This document shows positions 17,155-26,311 of a stretch of 64,000 nt of DNA, piece by piece; position 1 is the first letter of the stretch; each line of letters opens with the position of its first letter. The position numbers were made by a program, and so were the translations under genes. Below the pieces are notes generated by a model. The model was given only the letters and a program-made list of their open reading frames with translations. It made no database searches and had not been told where the DNA came from. The DNA comes from an uncultured Bacteroidales bacterium (lineage in GTDB: Bacteria; Bacteroidota; Bacteroidia; Bacteroidales; UBA932): contig CALUPB010000006.1 in the NCBI GenBank assembly GCA_944322585.1, positions 1 to 64,000 on the forward strand, written 5' to 3'.

Positions 17155-19650
17155 CTATCTGCATTGTATGCTGACAGTTCCCGGCTGCAGGCCGTCGGAC
17201 GAGGCTGTCAGCCTTATCTTGCCGGACTTGCCGTTGTTCCGGATCACGACGAGGCATTTGCCGTACATCGCGTTCCTTTCCGAAGCCTGGAATCTCTCCA
17301 TGGATGTCTGGCTGCCGTTGTCCACTCCGGCTATGACGCCGTTGCCTTCCACTCCGAACCTGACCCTGTTGTCAGCAAGAGGACAGAAATTACCGTCCTT
17401 GTCCAGTATCTCTACAGTCACGAAGCTAAGGTCGTCTCCGTCGGCATCGATAAGCGTCCTGTCTGCAGTAAGCCTTATCTGCGCGGGTTCACCTGCCGTG
17501 CGCCGGACGGCTTCATTTACGACTTCGCCGTTTTTCTTCGCTACGGCCCGGATTGTCCCCGGTTCATATTCCACACTCCAGCATACATGGAAATCTTCGG
17601 GACCTTTTTTCTTCACTCCAAGAGACTTGCCGTTCAGGAAAAGCTCCACTTCATCAGCATTGCTGTAATATGCCCACACGTCGATGACCTGTCCCGGCTC
17701 CCAGTTCCAGTGAGGGAAGACATGCAGGACATTCTTCTCCGGATTCCATTCGCTCTGGTACATATAATATACATCTTTCGGGAATCCTGCCAGATCGACG
17801 ATGCCGAAATAGGAACTTCTGGCCGGCCATGGATAAGGGGTAGGCTCACCGATATAGTCGAATCCCGTCCAGATATACTGTCCGCTGATGAAATCATTGA
17901 ATTTCACGTGCCTCAAAGTCTCTTCCTGGGTGGATCCCCACGGGACATGACAGTTGTCATAGGAAGAGCATTTGTATGACGGATCACACCAGCCGCTTCC
18001 CTGAGGCCAGATGTACATGCTGTCGCTCGGCATCCTGTAATATCCTCTCGTGCCGAGTCCCGAAACACTCTCCGTCACGAGGAACGGCTTTCCCGGAAAT
18101 TTCTCGGGGACACCGGCAAACCAGTCTTCATGATAGTTGAACCCGATGATGTCGAGGGCACCCGCCCTGAAAAGATGGTTGGCCGGGTCCGGTTCGTTGC
18201 AGCCCGCAGTTACAGGCCTGGTGCTGTCAAGGGACTTCACTATCTCTACAAGTCTCCTTGTAAGCAATGAATTCACAGACATTTCACCTTCTTTCGCCAA
18301 CTGTTCCCTGCTGTGCCCGAAGTTGAGTATCATATTGGCTTCCGCCAGACTGAGCGTATCAGCAGCCGCGTCGGACCACTGCTCCAGGACTTCGTTGCCC
18401 ACACTCCACATGAAGATGGAAGGGTGATTGCGGTCCCTCACTACCATATCGGTGAGATCCCTCTCGTACCACTTGTCGAAGAAACGGGCATAGTCGTTTT
18501 CAGTCTTGCGTCTGCGCCACATGTCGAACGCCTCGTCCATCACTATGAATCCCATCCTGTCGCACAGATCAAGGAGCTCGGGAGCAGGAGGGTTGTGGGA
18601 GGTGCGGATACCGTTGCATCCCATTTCCTTGAGTATCTCAAGCTGCCTCCGGATAGCCCTCGTGTTTACGGCCGCCCCGAGACATCCGAGATCATGGTGC
18701 ATGCATACACCGTTGATTTTCATATGTTCACCGTTAAGGAAGAAGCCTTTGTCCGGGTCGAAGCGGAATGAGCGTATCCCGAACGGTGTCTCATATCTGT
18801 CTACCGTCTTGCCGTCCCGTATGATTTCCGTCACTGCCGTGTACATAAGAGGTGTCTCCACGCCCCAGAGTACGGGCGAGGACACATTGACAGTCTGTCC
18901 GCATTCTTTCCTGCTGCTGCCTGCCACGGCGGTTCCGGTCTCCGCAGTACCGGCCGTATTCCCGTAAGGGTCAAGCAGCGTTGTCCTGACCAGCACTTCC
19001 GTTTCGGAACCGAGCGTGTTTTCCACAGTAGTGCGCACCGTGACATCCGCCGCACCGTCAGAGATATTGTCTGTCGTGATATAGGTACCCCACAGGGCCA
19101 CATGTACAGGATCCACCTTTGTCAGCCAGACATTCCTGTATATGCCGCATCCGGAATACCACCTTGAATTGGGCTGGTCGCTGTTGTCCACCTTGACGGC
19201 GACTACATTCTCTTCACCCCATCTTGCATAAGGGGTCAGGTCATATCTGAAGGATATGTATCCGTACGGACGGGTACCGAGTTCATGACCGTTGAAATAG
19301 ACGGTGGAGTTCATGTAGACACCGTCGAAATCGATGTAGATCACTTTGCTGCTGTCTGCCGCATCAAGCGTGAAAGTCTTGCGGTACCATCCTGTTCCGC
19401 CCGGGAGAGCCCCTCCGCCCGGAGTGGACGGATTGTCGATACTGAAATCCCCTTCGATGGCCCAGTCGTGCGGCAGGTCGAGGACCCTCCATCCGGAATC
19501 ATCGTATTCAGGATCACTGAACTCAGGCGCATCATTGAGAATGAATGACCATCCGTCAGTGAATTCAGTTGTCCTTTCCTGCTCGTTTCCACAGGACGGC
19601 AAGGCCAGCAGGATGCCTAATGCCGACAGAAGTGACATGGTTCTGTTCAT
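17155..19650 (-). CDS. GH2 glycoside hydrolase lipoprotein (beta-galactosidase-like)
   Basis: An 831-residue glycosidase with a lipobox (LALPSC, Cys about 21). The order is sugar-binding jelly roll (GWRVLDLPHDWAIEGDF ... GGTGWYRKTF), Ig-like sandwich, TIM barrel with GVCMHHDLGCLGAA, the acid/base E420 in SVGNEV and nucleophile E527 in LVTESVSG, then a DUF4982-like domain (EWNPEKNVLHVFPHWNW) and a final Ig-like domain. Such enzymes in Bacteroidales act on beta-galactosides, beta-glucuronides or related sugars; the exact substrate cannot be told. It is divergent from the sigma-factor gene and shares its control region, so it probably belongs to the PUL. Confidence 0.93.
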   Translation of the reverse strand: MNRTMSLLSALGILLALPSCGNEQERTTEFTDGWSFILNDAPEFSDPEYDDSGWRVLDLPHDWAIEGDFSIDNPSTPGGGALPGGTGWYRKTFTLDAADSSKVIYIDFDGVYMNSTVYFNGHELGTRPYGYISFRYDLTPYARWGEENVVAVKVDNSDQPNSRWYSGCGIYRNVWLTKVDPVHVALWGTYITTDNISDGAADVTVRTTVENTLGSETEVLVRTTLLDPYGNTAGTAETGTAVAGSSRKECGQTVNVSSPVLWGVETPLMYTAVTEIIRDGKTVDRYETPFGIRSFRFDPDKGFFLNGEHMKINGVCMHHDLGCLGAAVNTRAIRRQLEILKEMGCNGIRTSHNPPAPELLDLCDRMGFIVMDEAFDMWRRRKTENDYARFFDKWYERDLTDMVVRDRNHPSIFMWSVGNEVLEQWSDAAADTLSLAEANMILNFGHSREQLAKEGEMSVNSLLTRRLVEIVKSLDSTRPVTAGCNEPDPANHLFRAGALDIIGFNYHEDWFAGVPEKFPGKPFLVTESVSGLGTRGYYRMPSDSMYIWPQGSGWCDPSYKCSSYDNCHVPWGSTQEETLRHVKFNDFISGQYIWTGFDYIGEPTPYPWPARSSYFGIVDLAGFPKDVYYMYQSEWNPEKNVLHVFPHWNWEPGQVIDVWAYYSNADEVELFLNGKSLGVKKKGPEDFHVCWSVEYEPGTIRAVAKKNGEVVNEAVRRTAGEPAQIRLTADRTLIDADGDDLSFVTVEILDKDGNFCPLADNRVRFGVEGNGVIAGVDNGSQTSMERFQASERNAMYGKCLVVIRNNGKSGKIRLTASSDGLQPGTVSIQCR

Positions 19651-19676
19651 ACAGTCATAGTGTTATTGATCCTATG

Positions 19677-19724
19677 CAAAGTTAGAATATATTTTGACAA
19701 TACATTCACAAAATACTATCTTTG
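19677..19724. promoter_or_regulatory. Divergent promoter region of the PUL
   Basis: On the plus strand TTTG (19693-19696) and TATCTTTG (19717-19724), 20 bases apart, form a near-perfect promoter for the sigma-factor gene. On the minus strand TAACTTTG (19684 to 19677) fits the -7 box for the GH2 gene, 27 bases from its ATG. The two promoters overlap, so activity in one direction may affect the other. Confidence 0.65.
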
Positions 19725-19781
19725 CCATGAATCCGCATGCAGCGCCGTCTGACCTGCCGGATGCCGTCAATAACAATTGTC

Positions 19782-20335
19782 ATGAATTCCAAATCCGGAG
19801 AACTGAAAAGCGAACGCGGACTTGTCCTGTCCCTGAAGGCAGGCGACATGGAGGCCTACCGTCTGCTTTTCTCGAGATTTTATCCGAAATTCCTGCATTT
19901 TGCCGCAACCTTGTCTGGGGGGGTATAGATGACGCTAAGGACATAATGCAGGACGTCTTCATCAAGATCTGGCGCTACCGCGACAGGCTTGACGAAAATC
20001 TTTCGCTCTACAATTATATATATGTACTGACCAAGCGCGAGGTGCTGAATTACCTCAGGGGCCGGCGTGTCCCTGTCGCCTTACCGGAAGACGACAGTAT
20101 CCTTTCGGAAGAATCCGTTGAAAGGACTGTCTCGGGGAAGGAGATGGAAGCCGTCGTGACCGGCATTATCCGGGAGATGCCCCAGCCCAAGCGCAGGATA
20201 TTTCTGATGTCCCGGTTCAACGGGATGTCCGTCAAGGATATAGCCGGAATTCTCAGCCTTTCCGTACGATCGGTGAACTACCATATCGAGACGGCAAAGG
20301 AATTCCTCAGAAAAAGGCTTGCGGATATGAAATGA
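19782..20335 (+). pseudogene. ECF (FecI-type) sigma factor, frame broken at a G7 tract
   Basis: The first part starts at ATG 19782 (MNSKSGELKSERGLVLSLK) and gives sigma region 2 up to KFLHFAATLSG, then meets TAG at 19926. The second part, in another frame, continues region 2 (IDDAKDIMQDVFIKIWRY) and region 4 (MPQPKRRIFLMSRFNGMSV ... SVRSVNYHIETAKEFL) to 20335. The break falls exactly in seven consecutive Gs (19917-19923). Eight or five Gs, or a -1 slip of the ribosome, would join the parts into one protein of about 184 residues, the normal size. It may be a phase-variable switch in the off state, a frameshifted gene or an assembly error. It pairs with the FecR-like gene downstream to control the SusCD operon. 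Confidence 0.85.
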
Positions 20336-20352
20336 TGATTTTTTGTCGAATG

Positions 20353-20378
20353 GCGGGAATGAGTTTGCCAATTCCCGC
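20353..20378 (+). terminator. Hairpin between sigma and anti-sigma genes
   Basis: GCGGGAAT (20353-20360) and ATTCCCGC (20371-20378) form a perfect 8-bp stem with a 10-base loop, followed by only three Ts. It could be a partial terminator or mRNA stabiliser that sets the ratio of sigma to anti-sigma. Confidence 0.5.
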
Positions 20379-20410
20379 TTTCATTGTGTTCTATATAATG
20401 TACATCAGTT

Positions 20411-21343
20411 ATGAAAAAGAAAAGAACAGACAACAGAGCCGGCTTCAACCGCTGGCTGCTCGAGAATTCGGAAAGGATTCCTGAAGCGGACGCAATGCTG
20501 AAGGAAATTCTCGGGAATGTACAACCGTCTCCGGAAGACACTGACCTCGCTTCGTCGGCCTATGAAGATTTCAGGGCGGAAGTGAAGAGACGGCAGCGGA
20601 TTTCCGCGGTGGCCGGCCGTTTCCAAAGGGCAGCCGCATTGATTGCCGTCCCGCTTGCCGCGGGGCTCGTATTCTCGATGCTTTCCGACAGACAGTCAGG
20701 ATGGGAGGAAATCTACACCATGACCGGGGAAACCAGGACCGTGGTGTTGCCTGACAGTTCTGTGATGAAACTTGCCCCGCACAGCAAGATCGTCTATCCG
20801 GAAAAGTTCGGAAGGAAGGAAAGGCACATATTCCTGACGGGGGAGGCCTATGCTGACATCATGCCGGACAGCGGATGTCCGTTCAGGATATCGGCAGGAG
20901 ACATGGAAGTCAGGGTTCTCGGCACTCAGTTCAGCATCAGCGCATATCTGGAGAATACCGAATGCGAAGTGGCGCTTGTGGAGGGGTCGGTGGAGCTTCA
21001 GGTGGCCGGCAGGGAGACCCCGATGCGGCTGAATCCGGGAGAACTTGCGGTATATGACAGACGGACCGGAGTCCTGTCCGGCAGGACATTCATACCTGAA
21101 TATTTCAAGGAGGTAGAGATGCAGGACGGCTGCCAGTTCCTCAACATGCGTTTTGTCGACATAGCTTCATACCTGGAAAGGAGGTTCGGTGTGAAGATAT
21201 TCATAGCGGATGAAAGCATAGGGAACGAGCGGTTCTATGCATCGTTCATCAACGGAGAGGGCGTGGATGAGATTCTTGAAATACTGAATATGGAAGGCAG
21301 GTTCAGTATAAGAAGGAACGGCAACACTGTCCTGATAGAATAG
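20411..21343 (+). CDS. FecR-family anti-sigma factor
   Basis: A 310-residue single-pass inner-membrane regulator. The cytoplasmic N-terminal part (1-70) would bind the ECF sigma factor; a membrane segment follows (about 72-90, AAALIAVPLAAGLVFSM), then the periplasmic FecR domain (about 98-215, with VVLPDSSVMKLAPHSKI, FLTGEAYADI and VEGSVEL) and a C-terminal DUF4974 domain (about 235-310, MRFVDIASYLERRFGVKIF). In known trans-envelope systems the STN domain of the partner SusC signals to this periplasmic domain. The partner sigma gene is frameshifted, which would leave this protein without its target in the present state. Confidence 0.93.
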   Translation: MKKKRTDNRAGFNRWLLENSERIPEADAMLKEILGNVQPSPEDTDLASSAYEDFRAEVKRRQRISAVAGRFQRAAALIAVPLAAGLVFSMLSDRQSGWEEIYTMTGETRTVVLPDSSVMKLAPHSKIVYPEKFGRKERHIFLTGEAYADIMPDSGCPFRISAGDMEVRVLGTQFSISAYLENTECEVALVEGSVELQVAGRETPMRLNPGELAVYDRRTGVLSGRTFIPEYFKEVEMQDGCQFLNMRFVDIASYLERRFGVKIFIADESIGNERFYASFINGEGVDEILEILNMEGRFSIRRNGNTVLIE

Positions 21344-21394
21344 ACGGCTCCTGAAGGCAGACCAGGAATAACACTATTAACTGATACATTATAT

Positions 21395-24300
21395 ATGAAA
21401 ACCAATGACCTTAACCGACTGATGAGACGGATCGTCCTGTTCTGTTTCTCATTGGCGGTTCCGCTGGCAGTCAGCGGACAGACGATTACCCTGGACGTCC
21501 ACGACGAATCCAGGCAGAAAGTAATCATGAAGATCCAGCAGGAGTACGGCTATTCCGTAGCCTTCAATTCCACTGATGTGGATCTTGACGTTCCGGTTTC
21601 AATTGACGTCAGGGACGAACCGGTAGAAAAGGTGATGGAGATGATTTTCGACGGCGAGAATGTGGAATGCCGCGTCTCCGGGAAGACCATCATCGTTTCA
21701 AGGGCGGGACAGCAGCAGCCTGACACCCTTGTCACTGTAACAGGAAAGATCGTGGATGACAAAAACGCCCCGGTGATAGGTGCTGCCGTGATGGTCAAGG
21801 GGGACAGTTCCACAGGTTCGATTTCGGATCTTGACGGGAACTATTCAATCAGTGCCCCTTCCGGTGCGGTTATAGTCTTCACTTCGCTCGGGTATGTCTC
21901 CCGGGAAGTGGAAGTCCGCGGAAGGACGACAATCAATGTCACCATGCCGCTGGATGCGGAAAAGCTGGACGAGGCCATAGTCGTGGGCTACGGTACGGCT
22001 TCGAAGAGACTTGTCAGCTCATCGATTGCATCCGTCAAGATGGATGACATAGACGCAGGGGCCGAGATAGACCCGATCAAGGCACTTCAGGGAAGAGTGA
22101 CGGGTATCAGCATATCCAGCACTTCCGGACGTCCCGGTTCGGCACCGAATGTAATCATCAGAGGTGTCAGTTCCATATCCGGCAATTCTTCCCCTCTTTA
22201 CGTTGTCGACGGGATACCTTCCGAGACATACCCTAACATCAATTCAGCCGACATCGAGAGCATTGAAGTCCTGAAAGATGCCTCCGCGACAGCCATATAC
22301 GGTTCCAGGGCCAATTCGGGAGTAGTCATCATCACCACCAAATCCGGCTACAGCGGCAAGACTACGGTGGATGTGGAAGGATACTACGGTTTCTCCCATA
22401 TAGCGAAGGATATTCCTATGGCGAATACTGCCGAGTACATCAATGTCATGCAGACGGCCATCGACAACTATAATGTCCAGATGGGAGCGGCAGAGACCCT
22501 GTACATCCCTGAGAATATCGAGGAATACGACTGGATCGCCGGCGTGTCGCGAAAGCTCGCCCTGAGAGGCGGTGCATCAGCCAGTCTTCAGGGAGGTAAC
22601 GAGAAAACGAAGTTCTATGTATCGCTTGGTGTGGAACAGCAGCAAGGATATCTCAACAAGACTTCGTACAATCTCTATACGGGAAGGGCCAAATTCTCCC
22701 ATAATATATTCAAGTGGCTGGATATCAACCTTAATCTTGCCGGTTCCTATGCAAGGTACAATATGGTGGAGGAGACCGACGGCTCGCTCAAGATACTGCG
22801 TGCCGCGCGTGAGGAACAGCCGTGGTACAGCCCGTATATGGACAGCGAGAGCGGGTACAGGGTCATGACCACCAACGGACTGGTAAGACACAACCCGGTG
22901 ATGATGATCAACGAAGAGGACTACTGGAATGACAAGTACCAGATACAGGGAACACTCAACTTCGATGTCAGGATAGCCAAAGGGTTGAAATGGACGCCTT
23001 CGATAAGCGCCTACACCACTTTCGACAAGACAATAAAGAAACTGACCGAGAACCATACAGACAGGGCATACAAGGACGGATGGCATGCATTGAGCGAGCA
23101 GAAGGACAACACCCTGAGATATGTAATCGACAATATCCTCTCATATGAAGGCAAGAGCGGGGGATTCATGTATTCAGCCATGGTCGGTCACTCTTTCGAG
23201 AAATACGAGAGCGAGCCGTTCGGAGCCAACAGCGACAATTATGCCAACAGTGCATTCCCTTCTTCGAGTTTCGGGCTCATCACATCCGGCAACAGCATTT
23301 ATCCGGGAAATATCGGCTACGATGCCTATGCGCTTGAGTCGTATTTCTTCAGGGGAGCGATGAACTGGAAAGACCGCTACATCGTCAACTTCTCATTCAG
23401 GTCGGACGGCTCGTCGCGTTTCCCGAAAACCAGCAGATACGGATATTTCCCTGCCGGGTCTTTTGCATGGATCATCACCAATGAGGAATTCATGCCGGAA
23501 AGCGATGTCCTTACCGAACTGAAACTGAGGCTGAGCGCCGGACAGACAGGAAGCATGGCGGGTATCAGCAACTGGGCGGCGATGACCCTCATCTCCGCAG
23601 GTACACCGTACAACGGAGAATCCGGCATGAGACTGACCCAGACGGCACAGAACGTGAAATGGGAGAAATCCACAAAATACAATTTCGGTGTGGATGCCGA
23701 ACTTTTCAACGGAAGAATGGGACTCAATCTCGATGCCTTCTATTCCCGGACAGATGATCTTCTCTATAACAAGCCGGTCGTTTCCACTACAGGTTTCACG
23801 ACCCTCGCAAGCAACATCGGCTCGCTGTACAACACCGGTGTCGAGTTCAATGTCAGCGGCAGGGTAATAGACACTGACTTCAAATGGGATCTTCAGGCCA
23901 ATATGTCATGGAGCAAAAATGTGCTCACATCCCTGCTCGACGAGACTGACATGATCATCGTGACGGGCAGTAACCTTTACGGCGGCAACAAGCATGCCCT
24001 CATCATAGGAGAACCTATTTCGACCTGGTACATGCTCAAGATGGACGGCATTTACCAAACCGATGCGGAAGTGCCGCAAAAACTGTATGACAAGGGCGTG
24101 AGGGCAGGAGATGTCAGATACCGTGACCTGAACAATGACGGAGACATAACCGACGATGACCGTATGGTCTGCGGCAAGGCGACCCCGGACATCTTCGGAG
24201 GTCTCAGCTCGACTATGCGCTGGAAAGGTCTTGAACTGGATATTTTCTGCCAGTATGCCATCGGAGGACAGGTTTTCGCGGGCTGGAAAGGCTGCGGACA

Positions 24301-24772
24301 GGAAGGAACGGAACATCTCGGACTGTCTTCAGGGACAGTGACCACGGATGAAGGTTCGACAGCCCTCCAGTTCTTCAACGTAAGCCGGGATGCCGCTCTC
24401 AACTACTGGAAAGGTCCTGGTACTTCAGACACTATACCGAGACCTATATACAGCAACAACGATGTCCACACCGGATGGAGTCCCGACTACAACATCATGA
24501 CTTCATCCCGCTATCTGGAAGACGCATCCTACTTCAAGATCAAGACAATAACCTTGGGATACAATCTTCCGGAAAAATGGATACGGAAAATCAATGTCGA
24601 AGGCATCAAGGTCTATTTCACCGTCGACAACGCCTACACATTCACCGCATATTCTGGATACGATCCGGAAGTGTCAATATCGGGCGCGCCGGCATCATCC
24701 GACTACGGACTGGATTTCGGTTACCAGCCGACCCTGAGGTCTTTCCTTTTCGGAGTCAAATTCCAGTTCTGA
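21395..24772 (+). CDS. susC: SusC-like TonB-dependent outer-membrane transporter with STN domain
   Basis: A 1125-residue glycan importer. A signal peptide (to about residue 29) is followed by an STN domain (about 30-82, VIMKIQQEYGYSVAFNST), a carboxypeptidase-regulatory-like domain (about 108-190), the SusC plug signature (DEAIVVGYGTASKR, then GVSSISGNSSPLYVVDGIPS and SIEVLKDASATAIYGSRA), and a 22-strand-type barrel ending in FLFGVKFQF. The STN domain marks it as a signal-transducing receptor that works with the FecR/ECF pair upstream. It forms a lidded pair with the SusD protein 33 bases downstream. Confidence 0.97.
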   Translation: MKTNDLNRLMRRIVLFCFSLAVPLAVSGQTITLDVHDESRQKVIMKIQQEYGYSVAFNSTDVDLDVPVSIDVRDEPVEKVMEMIFDGENVECRVSGKTIIVSRAGQQQPDTLVTVTGKIVDDKNAPVIGAAVMVKGDSSTGSISDLDGNYSISAPSGAVIVFTSLGYVSREVEVRGRTTINVTMPLDAEKLDEAIVVGYGTASKRLVSSSIASVKMDDIDAGAEIDPIKALQGRVTGISISSTSGRPGSAPNVIIRGVSSISGNSSPLYVVDGIPSETYPNINSADIESIEVLKDASATAIYGSRANSGVVIITTKSGYSGKTTVDVEGYYGFSHIAKDIPMANTAEYINVMQTAIDNYNVQMGAAETLYIPENIEEYDWIAGVSRKLALRGGASASLQGGNEKTKFYVSLGVEQQQGYLNKTSYNLYTGRAKFSHNIFKWLDINLNLAGSYARYNMVEETDGSLKILRAAREEQPWYSPYMDSESGYRVMTTNGLVRHNPVMMINEEDYWNDKYQIQGTLNFDVRIAKGLKWTPSISAYTTFDKTIKKLTENHTDRAYKDGWHALSEQKDNTLRYVIDNILSYEGKSGGFMYSAMVGHSFEKYESEPFGANSDNYANSAFPSSSFGLITSGNSIYPGNIGYDAYALESYFFRGAMNWKDRYIVNFSFRSDGSSRFPKTSRYGYFPAGSFAWIITNEEFMPESDVLTELKLRLSAGQTGSMAGISNWAAMTLISAGTPYNGESGMRLTQTAQNVKWEKSTKYNFGVDAELFNGRMGLNLDAFYSRTDDLLYNKPVVSTTGFTTLASNIGSLYNTGVEFNVSGRVIDTDFKWDLQANMSWSKNVLTSLLDETDMIIVTGSNLYGGNKHALIIGEPISTWYMLKMDGIYQTDAEVPQKLYDKGVRAGDVRYRDLNNDGDITDDDRMVCGKATPDIFGGLSSTMRWKGLELDIFCQYAIGGQVFAGWKGCGQEGTEHLGLSSGTVTTDEGSTALQFFNVSRDAALNYWKGPGTSDTIPRPIYSNNDVHTGWSPDYNIMTSSRYLEDASYFKIKTITLGYNLPEKWIRKINVEGIKVYFTVDNAYTFTAYSGYDPEVSISGAPASSDYGLDFGYQPTLRSFLFGVKFQF

Positions 24773-24805
24773 CGCAGGTACGGATCACATAAATTCATTA
24801 CAGAA

Positions 24806-26227
24806 ATGAAAAGATACATATACATATTCATGGCCATCCTGATGATACCGGCCGCAGCCGGATGTTCATCGATGCTGGATGACATAACTCCGAGACATGC
24901 AATTTCATCGGACAAGCTGAGCGACTCTGATCTGAACCAGCTCATCAACGGTATGCTGAACATGATGGAGTCCTATTCCAGGGACATATGGTTTACCGGA
25001 GACTATCTCGGAGAGAATTTCCAGGGCGGTCCAGGAGCGGTTCCGAGAACCGACTGGTCCACTGACCTGGCGCAGTCGACATCCTCCCTGGCCGAAAGCG
25101 AGTGGAACGGCTCGTTCACCAAGCTGCTGTATGCCAACGAACTGATAGCAGCCGCCGGGAAGTCTGCCAACCAGTCCTCCGAGACTGTTACTGACGCCTA
25201 CGGTACGGGATACTTCTGCAGGGCATACATATATCTCAATCTTGCGGTAAGATACGGGAACGTACCGATCATAAGGAACACTACCAATGACGTCGTGCCC
25301 ATATCTCCGGAAGCCGATGTCTGGAATTTCATCCTCGAAAACTGCACGGAAGCAATTTCCGCGCTGAGACCGTTCTACGACAAATATTATCCGTCCAAGG
25401 AAGCCGCCTATATACTCTATGCCAAGGTAAACCTGTGGCTGGCTGCTCTGGCGGACAGGGACGGGACATATCTCGGGAAGGCCGGAGACGACTACCGTGC
25501 CACAGCAGAGGAATATGCGGACAAGGTCCTTTCGAACAGCAGTTTCTCCATGACTTCCACATCGGAAGATTTTGCCGGACTCTATATCAACGGAACGCAG
25601 AATTCCGAGATAGTGTTCGCCCTTGCAAATGCCCGCCCTACTGCATTCATCCGTCTGTTCGAGTGGGTCAATGACACCGACGGTTCGTTCAACTACAGTC
25701 CGGCGGAAGCCATGTACTCCGGTCTTTTCAGCGATGACAGCTATCGCACGGGCGACATCCGCAAGGCACCGACATTCTCTCCGACGGACGCAACCCGGAC
25801 GATAAAGTTCCCTAACGGCAGGGAAGGCCAGTTCATAGAGAATCCGGATGCCCAGACATCCCCGATGATGGTGTTCAGACTTGCGGATGCATATCTGCTG
25901 AAGGCCGAGGCGGAAGGGGCTTCGGCAGGCCTCGCGACCATGGAGGAATTCATGGAGAACCGTTATGGCTCTGTAAGCCTGCCTGCAGCGATGTCGGATG
26001 ACGAATTCCGCACCCTCCTGCTTGACGAGAACAACAGGGAATTCTATGCGGAAGGCCGCAGATGGTTCGACATCAAACGGCTGTATCTTTCGGATGTATC
26101 GACGGCAAAGCCTTTCAGGGGCGGGTTCAATGAATGGGCATCGGAGCATTCTTTCCTCTGGCCCGTACCGCAGAACCAGATAGACATAGCCGGAAAGGAG
26201 AATTACCCTCAGAACCCCAATTATTGA
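24806..26227 (+). CDS. susD: SusD-like glycan-binding surface lipoprotein
   Basis: A 473-residue RagB/SusD-family lipoprotein with lipobox PAAAGC (Cys about 20). Family features are the helical TPR-like core (CRAYIYLNLAVRYGNVPII; YILYAKVNLWLAALADRDG), the VFRLADAYLLKAEAEG helix, and the C-terminal REFYAEGRRWFDIKRL followed by FLWPVPQNQIDIAGKENYPQNPNY-like ending typical of the family. It caps the SusC barrel and delivers glycan. The bound sugar cannot be predicted from sequence. Confidence 0.96.
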   Translation: MKRYIYIFMAILMIPAAAGCSSMLDDITPRHAISSDKLSDSDLNQLINGMLNMMESYSRDIWFTGDYLGENFQGGPGAVPRTDWSTDLAQSTSSLAESEWNGSFTKLLYANELIAAAGKSANQSSETVTDAYGTGYFCRAYIYLNLAVRYGNVPIIRNTTNDVVPISPEADVWNFILENCTEAISALRPFYDKYYPSKEAAYILYAKVNLWLAALADRDGTYLGKAGDDYRATAEEYADKVLSNSSFSMTSTSEDFAGLYINGTQNSEIVFALANARPTAFIRLFEWVNDTDGSFNYSPAEAMYSGLFSDDSYRTGDIRKAPTFSPTDATRTIKFPNGREGQFIENPDAQTSPMMVFRLADAYLLKAEAEGASAGLATMEEFMENRYGSVSLPAAMSDDEFRTLLLDENNREFYAEGRRWFDIKRLYLSDVSTAKPFRGGFNEWASEHSFLWPVPQNQIDIAGKENYPQNPNY

Positions 26228-26265
26228 CCGGGTCTGCCCCGACGGGGTACTTTCTGCTTTCCCGG
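26228..26265 (+). repeat. Inverted repeats after susD
   Basis: CCCC-GAC-GGGG (26237-26247) lies within a larger arm pair CCGGG (26228-26232) and CCCGG (26261-26265). The structure begins next to the susD stop codon and has no T-run, so it more likely tunes mRNA decay or read-through than ends transcription. Confidence 0.4.
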
Positions 26266-26311
26266 ACTGACGGGACTTAAGTAATTGATATCATTGTTAA
26301 ACTTTTCTGAT

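Noticed and set aside
24905-26149. 414-codon frame opposite susD
   Set aside because: SusD family motifs are unmistakable on the plus strand; the antisense frame is a codon-bias shadow.
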